Below are positions 40,530 to 50,427 of a stretch of 64,000 nt of DNA, one piece after another. The stretch spans positions 868,001 to 932,000 of the forward strand of contig NC_018331.1 in the NCBI RefSeq assembly GCF_000234665.1. Direction: 5' to 3'. Within the stretch, counting starts at the first letter, position 1; each line of letters opens with the position of its first letter. The notes beneath the pieces were generated by a model. The model made no database searches. It saw only the letters and a program-made list of their open reading frames with translations, and was not told the DNA's origin. The position numbers and the translations under genes are program-made. The DNA comes from Leishmania mexicana MHOM/GT/2001/U1103. Taxonomy: Eukaryota; Euglenozoa; Kinetoplastea; Trypanosomatida; Trypanosomatidae.

Positions 40530-43500
40530 CTATGCGTGTGTGCGTTGCTCTACGGACGATAAACGTCTGTGGCTCTGCTGGGCCATGGAAAGGGAATCTA
40601 CGGGTGGAAGTCGTACATTCTCCTTCTGCATCGCTGTAGGGTCCGGCAGTCCAGCAAGGGAGCGCTCTAGTTTCTCGATGTACGCGCGCAACATGCGCAG
40701 CTCACGACTGTTTATATCAATCTCTGACTGCGGTGTCACCGGTCGCTGGCCAGCGCTGCCGCCAGTGCCACCGCGCCGACGCGTACCGGTGCCGCCGCAG
40801 GTGCTATCCACCTCGCTGGGCGAAAGCTGACCCGAGCGTCCGACGGCGTCCGTGGCGGCGGAGCCCATTGTGTCCGTGGCGCCCGCGTCCGCCAGCCCGC
40901 TGCGCTCGTCGTTGGCGCGACCTGCGCCGCGGCATGCACCGCCCCCGTCCCCGCCGGCACCCGCGCCCGCGCGCCGCTGCATTTGATACTGCTGCTGCTG
41001 TTTGGAAACCGCGTCTGCCGCCACTCGCGCACGCAGGTGATCCATCTCGCCGCGCAGCGAGTGGATCTCCCGAATAAGTGATAAATTCTCCGTCATCATC
41101 GCTGAGACCTCCTTCTTGTGCCGCTGCTCGTCAGACTTAAGCTTGCGCCGGAGGGCGTTGACAGAGGTGGAGAGGTACTCGAGCTGAGACTGCAGCTCGT
41201 GCTTTACGTTCGGGTCCGCCGGCGCGATCTGCTTGACATCGCGCGGTGCGACGTGCACCTCGTACAGCTGCGCGACGGCGGCAGCCAAGGACGCCGGGTC
41301 CTGTAGCTCGTGGGCAAGCTCCCCAATGTCACGCTCAGCTCGCGAGCGGTACGTCTCCAACCCTTGCAGCTCCCGCAACCGAGCCTGCAGCGTGCGTTGC
41401 TGTTCCGCAATGTCCTTCTTCAGCTCCTCCGTGTTCTGGCGCAGGGTGAGGTTGCTCGTGTGCTGCTCCTCGAGGTTCGCGTTCTGCTGCTTTGTTTCCT
41501 GGTTCAGCTCCGCGATCTCGCGCTGCTTGGGCTCTATCTGCCCCTTCAGTTCTCGGATTTGGTGGTCCAGCACGTACTTGTGCTTCTCCAGCTCCTGGTT
41601 ACGCTTCTTGAGGCTGTAGATGACCTTCTCCTTCTTCTCCGTAACGCTGTCGCGCTCGTCGATGTCCTGGTGCAGCTGCGCGACCTGCTGCGTCAGGTCC
41701 GTCAACTGGCTCTGCAGGGCTGCCTTGGCGCCGTCCAACAGCTGAAGCTCGTTTGTGCGAACCTCAATCTCCCGCTCCAGCCGCATCGCGTTCTTCCGCA
41801 TCACGGCCCCCTCGCCCTTCAGGTGCAGGAATCGCTCCCGTGCCCGCTGCAGAGTGCCTTGCTGCTTCTGAAAGACCGACTGAGACTCCGAGTCGGTGTC
41901 CAACTCAAGCTGATGGAGGGTGACGCGGTTCGTGTCGTGACTGTGCTCCAGCTGGCGGTGTAGCTTACGCACAGCCTCGGTGCGCTGGCTCAGCACGTCC
42001 TGGAAGTGCGCCTCATCCTCGGTGCGGGCCTGCGCCAGGCTGGCACGCAACGCCTTAAGCTCCGCCGCGTGCGCCACCTTCCTCGTCTCAAGGCGGTGCT
42101 GCAGCGCGCCACACTCGTCGGCAAGGGTGTCGACTTCGCGCTGGCGCTTCATCTCCACCTCCTCCAGCGTCTGCGCCGCATCCCGGACCGTCTCGTTCTT
42201 GACGTCCAGGAAGGTCTGCTCCTGATCCGCCTTTGCGTGTTGGAGGGCGTCGTACTCTGCAGCCAACGCAATGGCGTCCTGCTGCAGCTCCTCTGCCCGC
42301 TCACGGGCGCGGGTGCCCTGCTCGTGCGCGCGACGCTTATCCTCGCTTTCCATGTCCGTCTTCAGCTTTTCAATGTACTGCTGCAGGCTCTCAATCTCGA
42401 TGCGTTGCTCCTCCATCTCCTGTTTCGTGACGAGCACCTCCTCGGTGTAGTTCATGTTGCGGCGGCTCGTCGGGTCGTGGTGCTGGCCAGCGATGCTGGT
42501 GGCACCCCCACCCGTGGGCTTCACCTTATCCTTCTCAGCGAAGATCTCCCACATGATGACGCTGCCGTCTGCGCTGGCAGTGAAGAGCGTCGTCTCATCA
42601 AAGGACAGGGCCATGCGGGTCACCGGCAACGCGTGCGCGGCGATCGGGGCCTCCTGAATGCCAGCCTGCAGCGGGAACGTCATAGCCTTCACGGAGCCGT
42701 CCTCGGCGCCGGCGATCAGCACGCGCTGGTGCGGCGCCACCATGAGGCGCGTCAGGGCCGTTTCAGTGAACTCGTAGTCGCCCACGCTGTTGCCCAGGAC
42801 GCTGTTAATACCACCGCCACCGCCCGAAGACGTCGCCGCCATGCTGCCCCCTGCGCCCCGCACGCCTGGGCCGCCCGCTGCGACGCCCTTGTTTGCGCCT
42901 GCGTTGATGGTGCCGAGGCTCTGCCGATCAATCTCGCGCAGCAGCACCTTCCACGACACGTCCAGCGCCGTCGCCGGTGTAGGCGCTGCCACCGCCCAGA
43001 CACTGCGGTCATCGGACGCGACAGCAACATACTGGAAGCGCCTATCGGAATGCTCCGTCTGCTTGCGCATCTCCGACATGTTCCAGTCCATGATCATGCC
43101 ATCCGACGAGCACGTCACGGCGCGGTTGTCCGTTGGGTACGCCGTCGTAGAGCACCACTGGAAGTCCTTGATGCGCTGCGGGTGGCCGCGCAGCTGCCCT
43201 TGCAGCTCGCACGTGTTCGCATCCTCGATGTAGACAAGGTTGTGGTGCACAATGGCGAAGAGTTGGCCACCTTTCGCGAAGAATACATCGGACGCGTTGC
43301 GCAAGTTGATCGTGCGGCGCTCACGCAACGAGCTCCACAGCACACTCATGACACGCACCTTGTCCGGAAAGCAGACAACCGCTATGAGGCCGTCGGGGTG
43401 GATCGCGACAGCGCCGGGCTCCAATGCGAAGAACTGGCACATGAGCAACTGCCCCGTCTGCGTGTTCCAGACACGGATGCTGTGGTCGCTGCCGGAGGTG

Positions 43501-45347
43501 ATGAGGAGCGGTTTGCGCACACTGCAGTCCATCCCGTTTACGCGGCCGCAGTGGCTGAAGGGGTACAGAGATTGAAAGAGCATGCTGCGAGCCGACACAT
43601 GCCCGGGTATGGACGCCAACGACGCCCGTCCGAGATCCCCACCGCGGTGCTCGAGGAGGGAGGGAAGCTGAGCGAGCAGCAGCGGTGCCTCATCCCCACC
43701 TGCTCCGCCAGGGGAGGCGGAGGTCATTTTGGACACGTTCGACGTGTGGAACATCGCCTCGCGCGCCGACCAGTTCTGCTGGAAGTTAACCCCGTACAGC
43801 TTTCCGGACCCCGTGAGCACCGCTAAGTACTCCTCCGCCTGATCAAGGGCCAAGGCCAACACCCTGTACCGCTGCCCGTCACCGCCCAGTGCGTGGCCAG
43901 CATTATCAATGCTGCCTTTGTAGGCGCCTGTGTCGTCGCCCCCTGTGCTCTGACCTCGTCGCCCAGCAGCAGCCCCTGTGGACACCTTCGCCTTGGCACC
44001 CTTCGCGCCAATCTGGTCGCGGAGCTGGAAGAGGCGGCCGACGCGTCCCTTGTCACCTCTCCCCCTGTCGGCGGTTGTCGACGGTGGGGCAGCAGCCGCA
44101 GCGGCGGTGTCTGAGATGGACATCAGCGCTGGAGCGGCCGGCTTTTGTCCGGCAGATGCGTGATGCGGTACATATGGCGAGCGCTGTGGTTGCAGCTCGC
44201 CGGCTTCGTAGGCAGGTACCTCTAGTCGGCAAACGAACGTGTAGCCGGTCGTGTTGCCTGCAACGATCTCGCCGTTCAGTGCGTCCACGACGCCGTCGGC
44301 ATCAGCGGTGTTGTTGTCGCCCTGGAAAATGAAGACATTACCTTGACTCGTTCCGGCAATAAACCCGTTGTGGTGCTGCTGATGTGTGGGAGCAATGCAC
44401 ATCACCACGTCCACTGGCACGGCGGCCCCCGCCGCCTCCATGAGGGACTCGGAAGCGGAGCCTCGCAGGTGCGACGGCGGTGAGGACGGTATCTCAATCG
44501 CGCCCATGTACCGCCCATCCTGGATCAGTAAAAGTCGTCCACTGTGCGTCGCCACGACGACGTTGTGTTCCGTGACCCAGAGGTGCGTCGAAAAGCTCTC
44601 AAACTGCTCACGCGGCACGCCCGTGCTCGGCTGCGGCTGGAGGAGACCCTCGGTGTACCGGTAAAAGCGAAAGAAGCCAATACCTGCCACGGTCACCAGC
44701 AGCGGATCGAGGGGGCAGACACCGATGCTCGTGACGACCTGCGGTGGTGCACGCAATGCCGTGAGGGTGCTGCGCGTCGCAGTGCGGGCAGCTGCGTTGA
44801 GGTTCTCTATGCCCCCCTCCGGGAGGGTGGAGTCGCCATCGATGCTAGCTGCGTTGCCGCTCGGCGTCGACCCCTGCGCCTGGGCACCTGTCGAGTACAG
44901 CTGCCCCACCGACACGGATGACAGCGGCTGCGAGCGCTCCCAGTTCCAGTAATGCAAGTTCCACCCTGGCGCGCCACCCTGGGTGACGAGGTGCCGCCCA
45001 TCACTGCTGAAGCTGAGGGCTACATACCGATCGCTATCCAGATCCGTCACACTCAGAACTTTTCGGCGCTTGCGGGTCACGGTGTCTATGATCTGCACCT
45101 GCGGATGCGGACCGCTCTCAGCGATTGCCATGAACTTTTTATTTGCGCTCATCGCGATGGCGGTGATGGCTGTGCTCTGGTACGCCGCCTCAAGGAAGCG
45201 CTGCGTGCACGACTTTGGCTGTTGCAGCACAATGGTCTTGCCGACCGGGTAGACGAGTGAGCCGTCATCAAGCCAGTGCAAGCAGTTCTTGCCGTCATGG
45301 CTCGTGCCGAAGACGTAGCGCTTCACGAGCGCACGCCTCGAGTCCAT
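40530..45347 (-). CDS. CFAP57: CFAP57 (WDR65) homologue, ciliary WD40/coiled-coil protein, 1,605 aa
   Basis: ATG at 45345-45347 (MDSRRALVKRYVFGTSHDG). The N-terminal half (about 1-870) is a double WD40 propeller, with repeats such as HCGRVNGMDCSVRKPLLIT...DHSIRVW, DFQWCSTTAY...MIMDWN and ALSFDETTLFTASADGSVI. After a linker, about 905-1440 is continuous coiled coil, including the CFAP57 hallmark EKKEKVIYSLKKRNQELEKH and IRELKGQIEPKQREIAEL. The C-terminus is Gly/Ala-rich and variable, ending in a short helix. CFAP57 is known as a conserved axonemal protein of the inner-dynein-arm and regulatory region, so a flagellar location is expected. Insertions between blades are low complexity. Confidence 0.88.
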   Translation of the reverse strand: MDSRRALVKRYVFGTSHDGKNCLHWLDDGSLVYPVGKTIVLQQPKSCTQRFLEAAYQSTAITAIAMSANKKFMAIAESGPHPQVQIIDTVTRKRRKVLSVTDLDSDRYVALSFSSDGRHLVTQGGAPGWNLHYWNWERSQPLSSVSVGQLYSTGAQAQGSTPSGNAASIDGDSTLPEGGIENLNAAARTATRSTLTALRAPPQVVTSIGVCPLDPLLVTVAGIGFFRFYRYTEGLLQPQPSTGVPREQFESFSTHLWVTEHNVVVATHSGRLLLIQDGRYMGAIEIPSSPPSHLRGSASESLMEAAGAAVPVDVVMCIAPTHQQHHNGFIAGTSQGNVFIFQGDNNTADADGVVDALNGEIVAGNTTGYTFVCRLEVPAYEAGELQPQRSPYVPHHASAGQKPAAPALMSISDTAAAAAAPPSTTADRGRGDKGRVGRLFQLRDQIGAKGAKAKVSTGAAAGRRGQSTGGDDTGAYKGSIDNAGHALGGDGQRYRVLALALDQAEEYLAVLTGSGKLYGVNFQQNWSAREAMFHTSNVSKMTSASPGGAGGDEAPLLLAQLPSLLEHRGGDLGRASLASIPGHVSARSMLFQSLYPFSHCGRVNGMDCSVRKPLLITSGSDHSIRVWNTQTGQLLMCQFFALEPGAVAIHPDGLIAVVCFPDKVRVMSVLWSSLRERRTINLRNASDVFFAKGGQLFAIVHHNLVYIEDANTCELQGQLRGHPQRIKDFQWCSTTAYPTDNRAVTCSSDGMIMDWNMSEMRKQTEHSDRRFQYVAVASDDRSVWAVAAPTPATALDVSWKVLLREIDRQSLGTINAGANKGVAAGGPGVRGAGGSMAATSSGGGGGINSVLGNSVGDYEFTETALTRLMVAPHQRVLIAGAEDGSVKAMTFPLQAGIQEAPIAAHALPVTRMALSFDETTLFTASADGSVIMWEIFAEKDKVKPTGGGATSIAGQHHDPTSRRNMNYTEEVLVTKQEMEEQRIEIESLQQYIEKLKTDMESEDKRRAHEQGTRARERAEELQQDAIALAAEYDALQHAKADQEQTFLDVKNETVRDAAQTLEEVEMKRQREVDTLADECGALQHRLETRKVAHAAELKALRASLAQARTEDEAHFQDVLSQRTEAVRKLHRQLEHSHDTNRVTLHQLELDTDSESQSVFQKQQGTLQRARERFLHLKGEGAVMRKNAMRLEREIEVRTNELQLLDGAKAALQSQLTDLTQQVAQLHQDIDERDSVTEKKEKVIYSLKKRNQELEKHKYVLDHQIRELKGQIEPKQREIAELNQETKQQNANLEEQHTSNLTLRQNTEELKKDIAEQQRTLQARLRELQGLETYRSRAERDIGELAHELQDPASLAAAVAQLYEVHVAPRDVKQIAPADPNVKHELQSQLEYLSTSVNALRRKLKSDEQRHKKEVSAMMTENLSLIREIHSLRGEMDHLRARVAADAVSKQQQQYQMQRRAGAGAGGDGGGACRGAGRANDERSGLADAGATDTMGSAATDAVGRSGQLSPSEVDSTCGGTGTRRRGGTGGSAGQRPVTPQSEIDINSRELRMLRAYIEKLERSLAGLPDPTAMQKENVRLPPVDSLSMAQQSHRRLSSVEQRTHA

Positions 45348-46473
45348 GATGCGTTGCTTCTATCGTCGCCTGTGTGCCGGTCAAGGGCGGCCCCCTTCAT
45401 GTGTCCAGGCACCTTGTCTGCCCTCACGAAAGAAGTCTGTGTCGCTGTTTCGAGTGTGTCAGGAGACAGTGAGGCGAGTGTGTCCGCTGTCGACCAAGGC
45501 TTCGCACTGCAGCCCTGCCTTCTCTCAGCTGGGGCGGCGCCTACAGTCGATCCTCGCAGCGACACACGCACACACACACACAGACAGACACAGACAGACG
45601 TGCCCGCAGAGAGAGTGGGGGAGGGAGGGCGGTGAGGAGAGGCGAATGCGTACAAGGCGGGCTTGAGCTTGATTGCCGAGGCCACAGTCACGGGAAAGAG
45701 AGCGCGCGAGGGACGAGGCTGCGAAATAGACGAAAAGTGGACGTGCACAACAGGGGGAGGTAGTGGCGGGTTGTGGACGGATGGAAAAGTACCCAAGCCG
45801 CGCAGCGCCCGAAGACTGCCGTTGTGTGGCGAAGGGCGGAGAGGAGAGAGGGGGAGAGAGAAAGTGGAGCACACACACACACGCACACGCACACACACAG
45901 ATAGAAGGAGAGTCGGCAGGCCCGTGGAGGGGCTTGCAGCCTGCCACGCGTGCATGCGTAGAGGGGAACAGAGAAAAGGGAGAAGCGGCTGATCGGTCCG
46001 GTACGTCGTTTCACAACGACCGCGACATCCATTTCTATCCTGCTTGGTTGTGATTCCAGCTTGCCGCGACCACCTTGCCTCATCGCCTGCATCCGCAGAG
46101 GCGAGCAGCTGATGAAGAGAGAGAAACTCAACTGAAGCCCTGCCCATCCCTGCATCGATCATGCGTGCGCATACACACCGCACAGGAAGGGGTGGGGGTG
46201 GGGGGATGAAGGGCGGCAAAGCACTTCAACTTTGCGGCAGTGCCTCCTTTTATGTCTGCGTCTCTCTGCATGCGTGCTCAAGTACGTCCAGTCAAGGATC
46301 CAGGGAGGCACATGAAGAAAACATAAAGCGCCAACAATCCTCACGCGTCAGCACCGCTATCAACACCAACAAGATCGTTGTCGCGACCTCCTTCACCACC
46401 CCTGTCCTGTTGCACCTTGCGGCGAGCAACAGTTGGCTGTGCACTTCACCCAACAACCCAGGACGACAGCTGA
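45348..46473. other. Intergenic spacer, 1.1 kb
   Basis: It holds the 5' flank of CFAP57, with a purine-rich plus strand at about 45605-45645 and 45835-45865 that forms pyrimidine tracts on the coding strand, and (AC)n runs at 45565-45590 and 45872-45900. The minus frame 45323-46219 is repeat-rich and not credible. Confidence 0.6.
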
Positions 46474-47652
46474 TCAGACGGCGTTGAGCTTGGTCTTGTA
46501 CTTGTCGCCCACAAAGTAGAAGACGCCGCGTGCGATTTCATCGGGCAGCTGCCGAATTGCGAGGTGGCACGGGATCTCCTTAATCTCTCGATGGCGCACT
46601 TTGTGGTTCGCGAGATACTCCGGCACAGACATCCCGCTCGCCTCAAGGTCTTGCACAATGCTCTTGATGGTGCGTAGGGCGTGGTCGTTCGCGGGGTAGT
46701 CCTGGCCGGTATCCATGTACTCGCCGCGGATGAAGTCGTCCACGAGGATGGCATTCCCGTTGCAGTTGCGCACTGAAAGCGGACGATTTTCGATGATGAG
46801 AGTATCCTCCAGCGGCCGCTTCAGCCACAAGATGTTCTTCTCGTAGTAGTTGTCGTGTGTGAACCACTCGCTGCCGCGCGAGAGGTACTGCGACACGCGC
46901 ACCCCCATGGGGTCGATTATGCCGAGCACCTGCCGCATGTACCGCTCGCTCGAAGCGGACCACAGCACCACCTCCGCGTCGATAGAGGTGAGGTAGTCTA
47001 GCAGCTCCGCCAGGTAGGGGCGGGGCACAAGCCCGGCCTTTAGACGGAACGCCTTGTCGCCGTAGGAGACAATGGTCTCGTCAACATCGAGAACGATGGT
47101 GAGGCGGCTGCGGTAATGCTTCTTCCGCGGCCCCAGCAAGCCGCTCTCCTCGCGCTGCAGGTTCTGCATCTGCCAGAGCTTCGCCGTGGCGGCCATCATG
47201 AGGACAATGATGGTGAACATGTAGTACCGCACGCCTCGGTCGGCCAGCATGCGCTGCCAGTACTCGCGAAAGCGTTTGGCGCCGTAGAACCGATCGTCCG
47301 TGTAGCCGTCCCACGCGTTCTCCTTGCTAGCGTACATGTGCACGCCCTTCTGGCGGGCGGCACTGCTGGCCGTCCCAAGCACCCCAGCGGCCGCCTCCGC
47401 GTACGATTTCTTCCGCGTCATCGAGGAGGACGCGGAGGGCGATTCAGACGAGCTCACAGCGCCACGACCGCCGGCAGAGACGGCGTAGTGCGACTGACGG
47501 TGCAGCGCCGTCTTCTGGAACAAGTCCCGCGGGGCGGAGCCGCCATCACCGAAGCGCGGCTTCGCGCCAGAGGTATCGCCAAAGCGGTCCGGTTGCCCAA
47601 AAGGTGACCAGCTGCCAAACGAGGCGAGCAACACACGAGAGCAGCGGTACAT
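46474..47652 (-). CDS. TIM50: Tim50-like mitochondrial import receptor / NIF-type HAD phosphatase, 392 aa
   Basis: ATG at 47650-47652 (MYRCSRVLLASFGSW), a basic, Ser-rich start suited to a mitochondrial presequence. A single TM helix lies at about 142-159 (VRYYMFTIIVLMMAATAK). The FCP1/NIF HAD domain follows: motif I LTIVLDVDETIVSYG with Asp189, Asp191 and Thr193, then PRPYLAELLDYL, VVLWSASSERYMRQVLGIID (motif II Ser/Thr), LIIENRPLSV and ILVDDFIRG. Unlike yeast Tim50, the DxDx(T/V) residues are intact, as in the Trypanosoma brucei Tim50, for which phosphatase activity has been reported. It should sit in the inner mitochondrial membrane with the domain facing the intermembrane space, passing precursors to the TIM complex. 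Confidence 0.85.
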   Translation of the reverse strand: MYRCSRVLLASFGSWSPFGQPDRFGDTSGAKPRFGDGGSAPRDLFQKTALHRQSHYAVSAGGRGAVSSSESPSASSSMTRKKSYAEAAAGVLGTASSAARQKGVHMYASKENAWDGYTDDRFYGAKRFREYWQRMLADRGVRYYMFTIIVLMMAATAKLWQMQNLQREESGLLGPRKKHYRSRLTIVLDVDETIVSYGDKAFRLKAGLVPRPYLAELLDYLTSIDAEVVLWSASSERYMRQVLGIIDPMGVRVSQYLSRGSEWFTHDNYYEKNILWLKRPLEDTLIIENRPLSVRNCNGNAILVDDFIRGEYMDTGQDYPANDHALRTIKSIVQDLEASGMSVPEYLANHKVRHREIKEIPCHLAIRQLPDEIARGVFYFVGDKYKTKLNAV

Positions 47653-48899
47653 GGTGAGCTGCGGTTTGAAGACACAGTCAGTATGCGTGTTAGCGTCTGC
47701 GGGAGAAAGGGGTGGAGAGCAGTGCTCAACGGCCACGGCGATGCAGCAAGCGCCAGTTTCGAAGGTTGGTGTACGAGGGCCTGACCTGCGAAACTGCGGA
47801 GTACTCGGCGTCGATCTGCGAGAGAGTCTGTGTGTGTGTATGTGTGTAGGTGGGTGGGTGAGTGGGCGTTCACGCGATGGTGATCCGAAGTGGCCCCCGC
47901 TTCTCCTCCGCCCAGCAGCGCTGCAGCCCCCTCTCACGCTCACAGACAATCAAAGAAAGAGAAATGCGGTCACGCAGAGAGGGACATCAGGCGCAGAAAG
48001 GCATGCACGCCGATCCGCGCTAAGTGTCCCGGCTCGAGCACGTGCAGGGAGTGCTCGGATGGGTAGCGGAGGCGTTCTTGGGAGTTCTTATCCACGAACG
48101 GTATCACCTCTCGTCTTCTCCCTGTGGAATGACGATACACGGCGTGGCAGCAGAGGGGAGGATCTAAACGATAGTGCTGGGGGAGACATGAGAGAGAGAG
48201 GGAGGGAGGGAGAAGGGAGGAGAAAGCGGCAATAAGCACTCGGAGTGCATTGTGCAGCCAGGGAAGGGTACACATGGGTGCGTGGCACAGCGAGAGGAAG
48301 CAGCGGTGGACCATCGAGGTGGCCTTCGATACAGCCTTTCCTGTCTGCATCCCGTTCTCCTTTCGTCCGTTGTCTCCAGCTGTGCTGAACAGACGCGCGC
48401 CCATCGCTCTTCAGCAGAGGGCAGCGGCAACGTCTCTGCCATACCCTTGAAGGAGTCGATGAGCGTGGTTATTGATGAGTGAGAGGAAGAGGGGGCAGTG
48501 AATATGCGCAGAGGACTTGCCCGGCCCCCTTGATCCGTCCCCACTCACCTCCCCACCCAACCCCACCAATCTTTGCGTCGCGCATGTGTAGCGTGCACAT
48601 ACGTCCATCGTCTTCACTGCAGCTGTACAGAGAAACTCAGCACACAAAAAGCACGAGTGTCTCGCACCAATACGCGCACACCCTCGACCCCACACGAGGC
48701 GCACTGAGGCACGGGAGCAGCTCCTCCGTCCGTTTTCGGCATGGGGCTCGTCTGTGTTATAGCACCCTGCGTCTCGCAAAGCGTCCGACACATGAGCCTC
48801 GTGCGGAGACTCTGCGTGCTCTCTCCCCAGCCTCCCTCGCCATGTGTTCACCACTCAACGAGAGGAAGAGGAAGAGGAAATGGGTGAGAGATGAGTGGC
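47653..48899. other. Spacer between VKOR and TIM50 with an ATG-less coding segment
   Basis: Apart from the segment at 47970-48165 it contains ordinary 3' flank of VKOR. A pyrimidine tract for trans-splicing lies at 48183-48220 on the minus strand. The frame 48411-48854 has no family resemblance and is not called. Confidence 0.5.
47970..48165 (-). pseudogene. Coding-like segment without a usable ATG (small gene fragment or frameshifted microprotein)
   Basis: The minus frame ending at the TGA 47970-47972 reads VIPFVDKNSQERLRYPSEHS and then LHVLEPGHLARIGVHAFLRL before a short tail. Complexity and codon use (mostly C/G-ending) are those of a real protein. A pyrimidine tract and CCCCAG acceptor (about 48178-48220) lie directly upstream, but no ATG exists in this frame between that acceptor and the segment. 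The only nearby ATG (about 48188-48190) is in another frame, opens MSPPALSFRSSPLLPRRVSS like a presequence, and terminates at 48088. Options: a frameshift in the gene or in the assembly, a non-AUG start, a rare cis-intron, or a decayed fragment. Confidence 0.4.
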
Positions 48900-49388
48900 T
48901 CACGCGCGCTTCTTGGACTTCCTCGATGACGACGATGCTACCGCCGCCTTGCTCGCCGCGCTTCGCTTCCACCATCGGTACGCAACGTACACCGTTGTCA
49001 CGTTCACCACATAGGTGCAGCAGCACACCACGCAGAAGTCATGCAGGATGACCGTGAGAATAAAGGCGAGGCACACCGTGGCCACGATGCTCGGCGCGCT
49101 GACAATCAAGATTAGCGTTGGATGCCAGCAGCACAGCATCTCCACCGTGTAGTAGAGCATCCCCACGAGCGCGTTGGGGGTCTTTGGAAGACCAAAAAAG
49201 TGCGTGACGGAGCTTAAATCCGAAGAGAAGACCTTCGTGCATGAGAAAGGCCCGATATCGCAGTAGGCGTTGTAGGTGATACCAAGCTGCTTCGCCCGCT
49301 CGGCGTGCACCTCGACGGAATACGCGTAGCTCGACAAAAGGAAGCCGACAAGGCACAGCCCCATCAACGTCAGGTTGAACTTGACCAT
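48900..49388 (-). CDS. VKOR: VKOR-family thiol oxidoreductase, 162 aa
   Basis: ATG at 49386-49388 (MVKFNLTLMGLCLVGFLLSS) matches the start of animal VKORC1 in alignment; an in-frame ATG about 190 bases upstream lies in repeat DNA and is rejected. Four hydrophobic helices are visible. The family cysteines are present: a loop pair Cys43 and Cys50 (CDIGPFSC) and the active-site CVVC at 119-122 (LHDFCVVCCCTYVVN), with the Ser/Asn-rich helix between. The protein ends KSKKRA, whose last four residues fit a KKxx ER-retrieval signal. VKORs pass electrons from nascent or partner thiol proteins to quinones, supporting disulfide formation. With no vitamin-K carboxylation known in these parasites, oxidative folding is the likelier role. 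Confidence 0.88.
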   Translation of the reverse strand: MVKFNLTLMGLCLVGFLLSSYAYSVEVHAERAKQLGITYNAYCDIGPFSCTKVFSSDLSSVTHFFGLPKTPNALVGMLYYTVEMLCCWHPTLILIVSAPSIVATVCLAFILTVILHDFCVVCCCTYVVNVTTVYVAYRWWKRSAASKAAVASSSSRKSKKRA

Positions 49389-50427
49389 GGCACCCTTTTC
49401 CGCCCGCTTCACTCGCTGTGTATGCGTGTATGTGTGTGTGAAGGGATGGGGGAGAATATTATCTGAAGCGAGGAGGAGGGGTGTAAGCCCGACGTAGTGC
49501 AGAAGCGCCAAAAATACCCCAAACAAAATCGTAAGCGGAGAAGACCACAAGGCGGGGGATGCAGAAAAACAAGACATGATAAGACATGTGCGCGATGCAC
49601 ATGGAGCCACACACACACACACACACATGCACACACAAGCCCGGTGACTTCACAGGTGGTCAGAGGCGTCGCCTGCTTCTGGTCCTTTTTTCTTTTTTTC
49701 TCGTTCGACTCGGCAGATGCATGGGGCTGTGGTCCGTGACCCAAGGTACATAGAATGGCGAGGGGGAGGCGGCGACTCGTACACGACCCTTCTCTCTCGC
49801 TCTCTACATCCAAGTGTGCGCAAGTGCGAGCAGCTGATGAGAAGCTGTCGAGTGGTCGGTAGAGGAAGAGGAGTCACACACTATCCCACACACACGCACA
49901 CCCTCGTCTCTCCTTCTCTATCGTTGTCTTCTTGTTCACGTGCTGGCTTTAGCGGCGCATGTGCGCCTCAATGCTTCCTCGCCACTGACATTGCTGTACG
50001 CGTCAGACAAGTACACCCCTGCGCGCGCACACACACGCAGACTCCCAAATAGCAAACCCGTGGGCAGGCACGTCCACCAACGCAGCTGTCTCGAGCCGGA
50101 GGCGCAGCAGCGGCGGCAACCTGTCGAGTACATTTTACGTCAAGAGCCACACACGCACAGGCTCGCGTGGCGTAAAAGGGAGGCAGGAAAGGCAGGGACG
50201 GTGGAGGAAATCGGGCACAAGTACACACACCCATCGACATAATCTCGTCCTAGTCGGTGAAAGAAGATCGTGTGGATCACGCCGAGATGCACAACAGCAG
50301 CCGAGCCGCTACCCACACCCTTCTCCTCTGACGCCAGTCCCTGTCTCTTCTAACCTTCCCTCAGCGCCTTATGTCTGAGTGTGTGTGTGTGTGTTCATTT
50401 GGGTCGTCGCCGGTTCGACTCCTACAC
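49389..50427. other. Intergenic spacer, 1.0 kb
   Basis: It contains (AC)n at 49609-49628, a GT run at 50380-50394 and purine-rich plus-strand tracts suited to splicing of VKOR. No gene seen. Confidence 0.6.

Noticed and set aside
42006..43826. 606-codon plus-strand open frame
   Set aside because: It lies entirely inside CFAP57 on the opposite strand; the minus strand has clear WD40 and coiled-coil motifs, so this is an antisense shadow of GC-rich coding DNA.
48411..48854. 147-codon minus frame downstream of VKOR
   Set aside because: Mixed composition without family resemblance; most simply VKOR 3'UTR.
48900..49634. VKOR with an N-terminal extension of about 60-80 residues
   Set aside because: The extension translates (GT)n and splice-tract DNA; alignment with animal VKORC1 starts at the ATG 49388.
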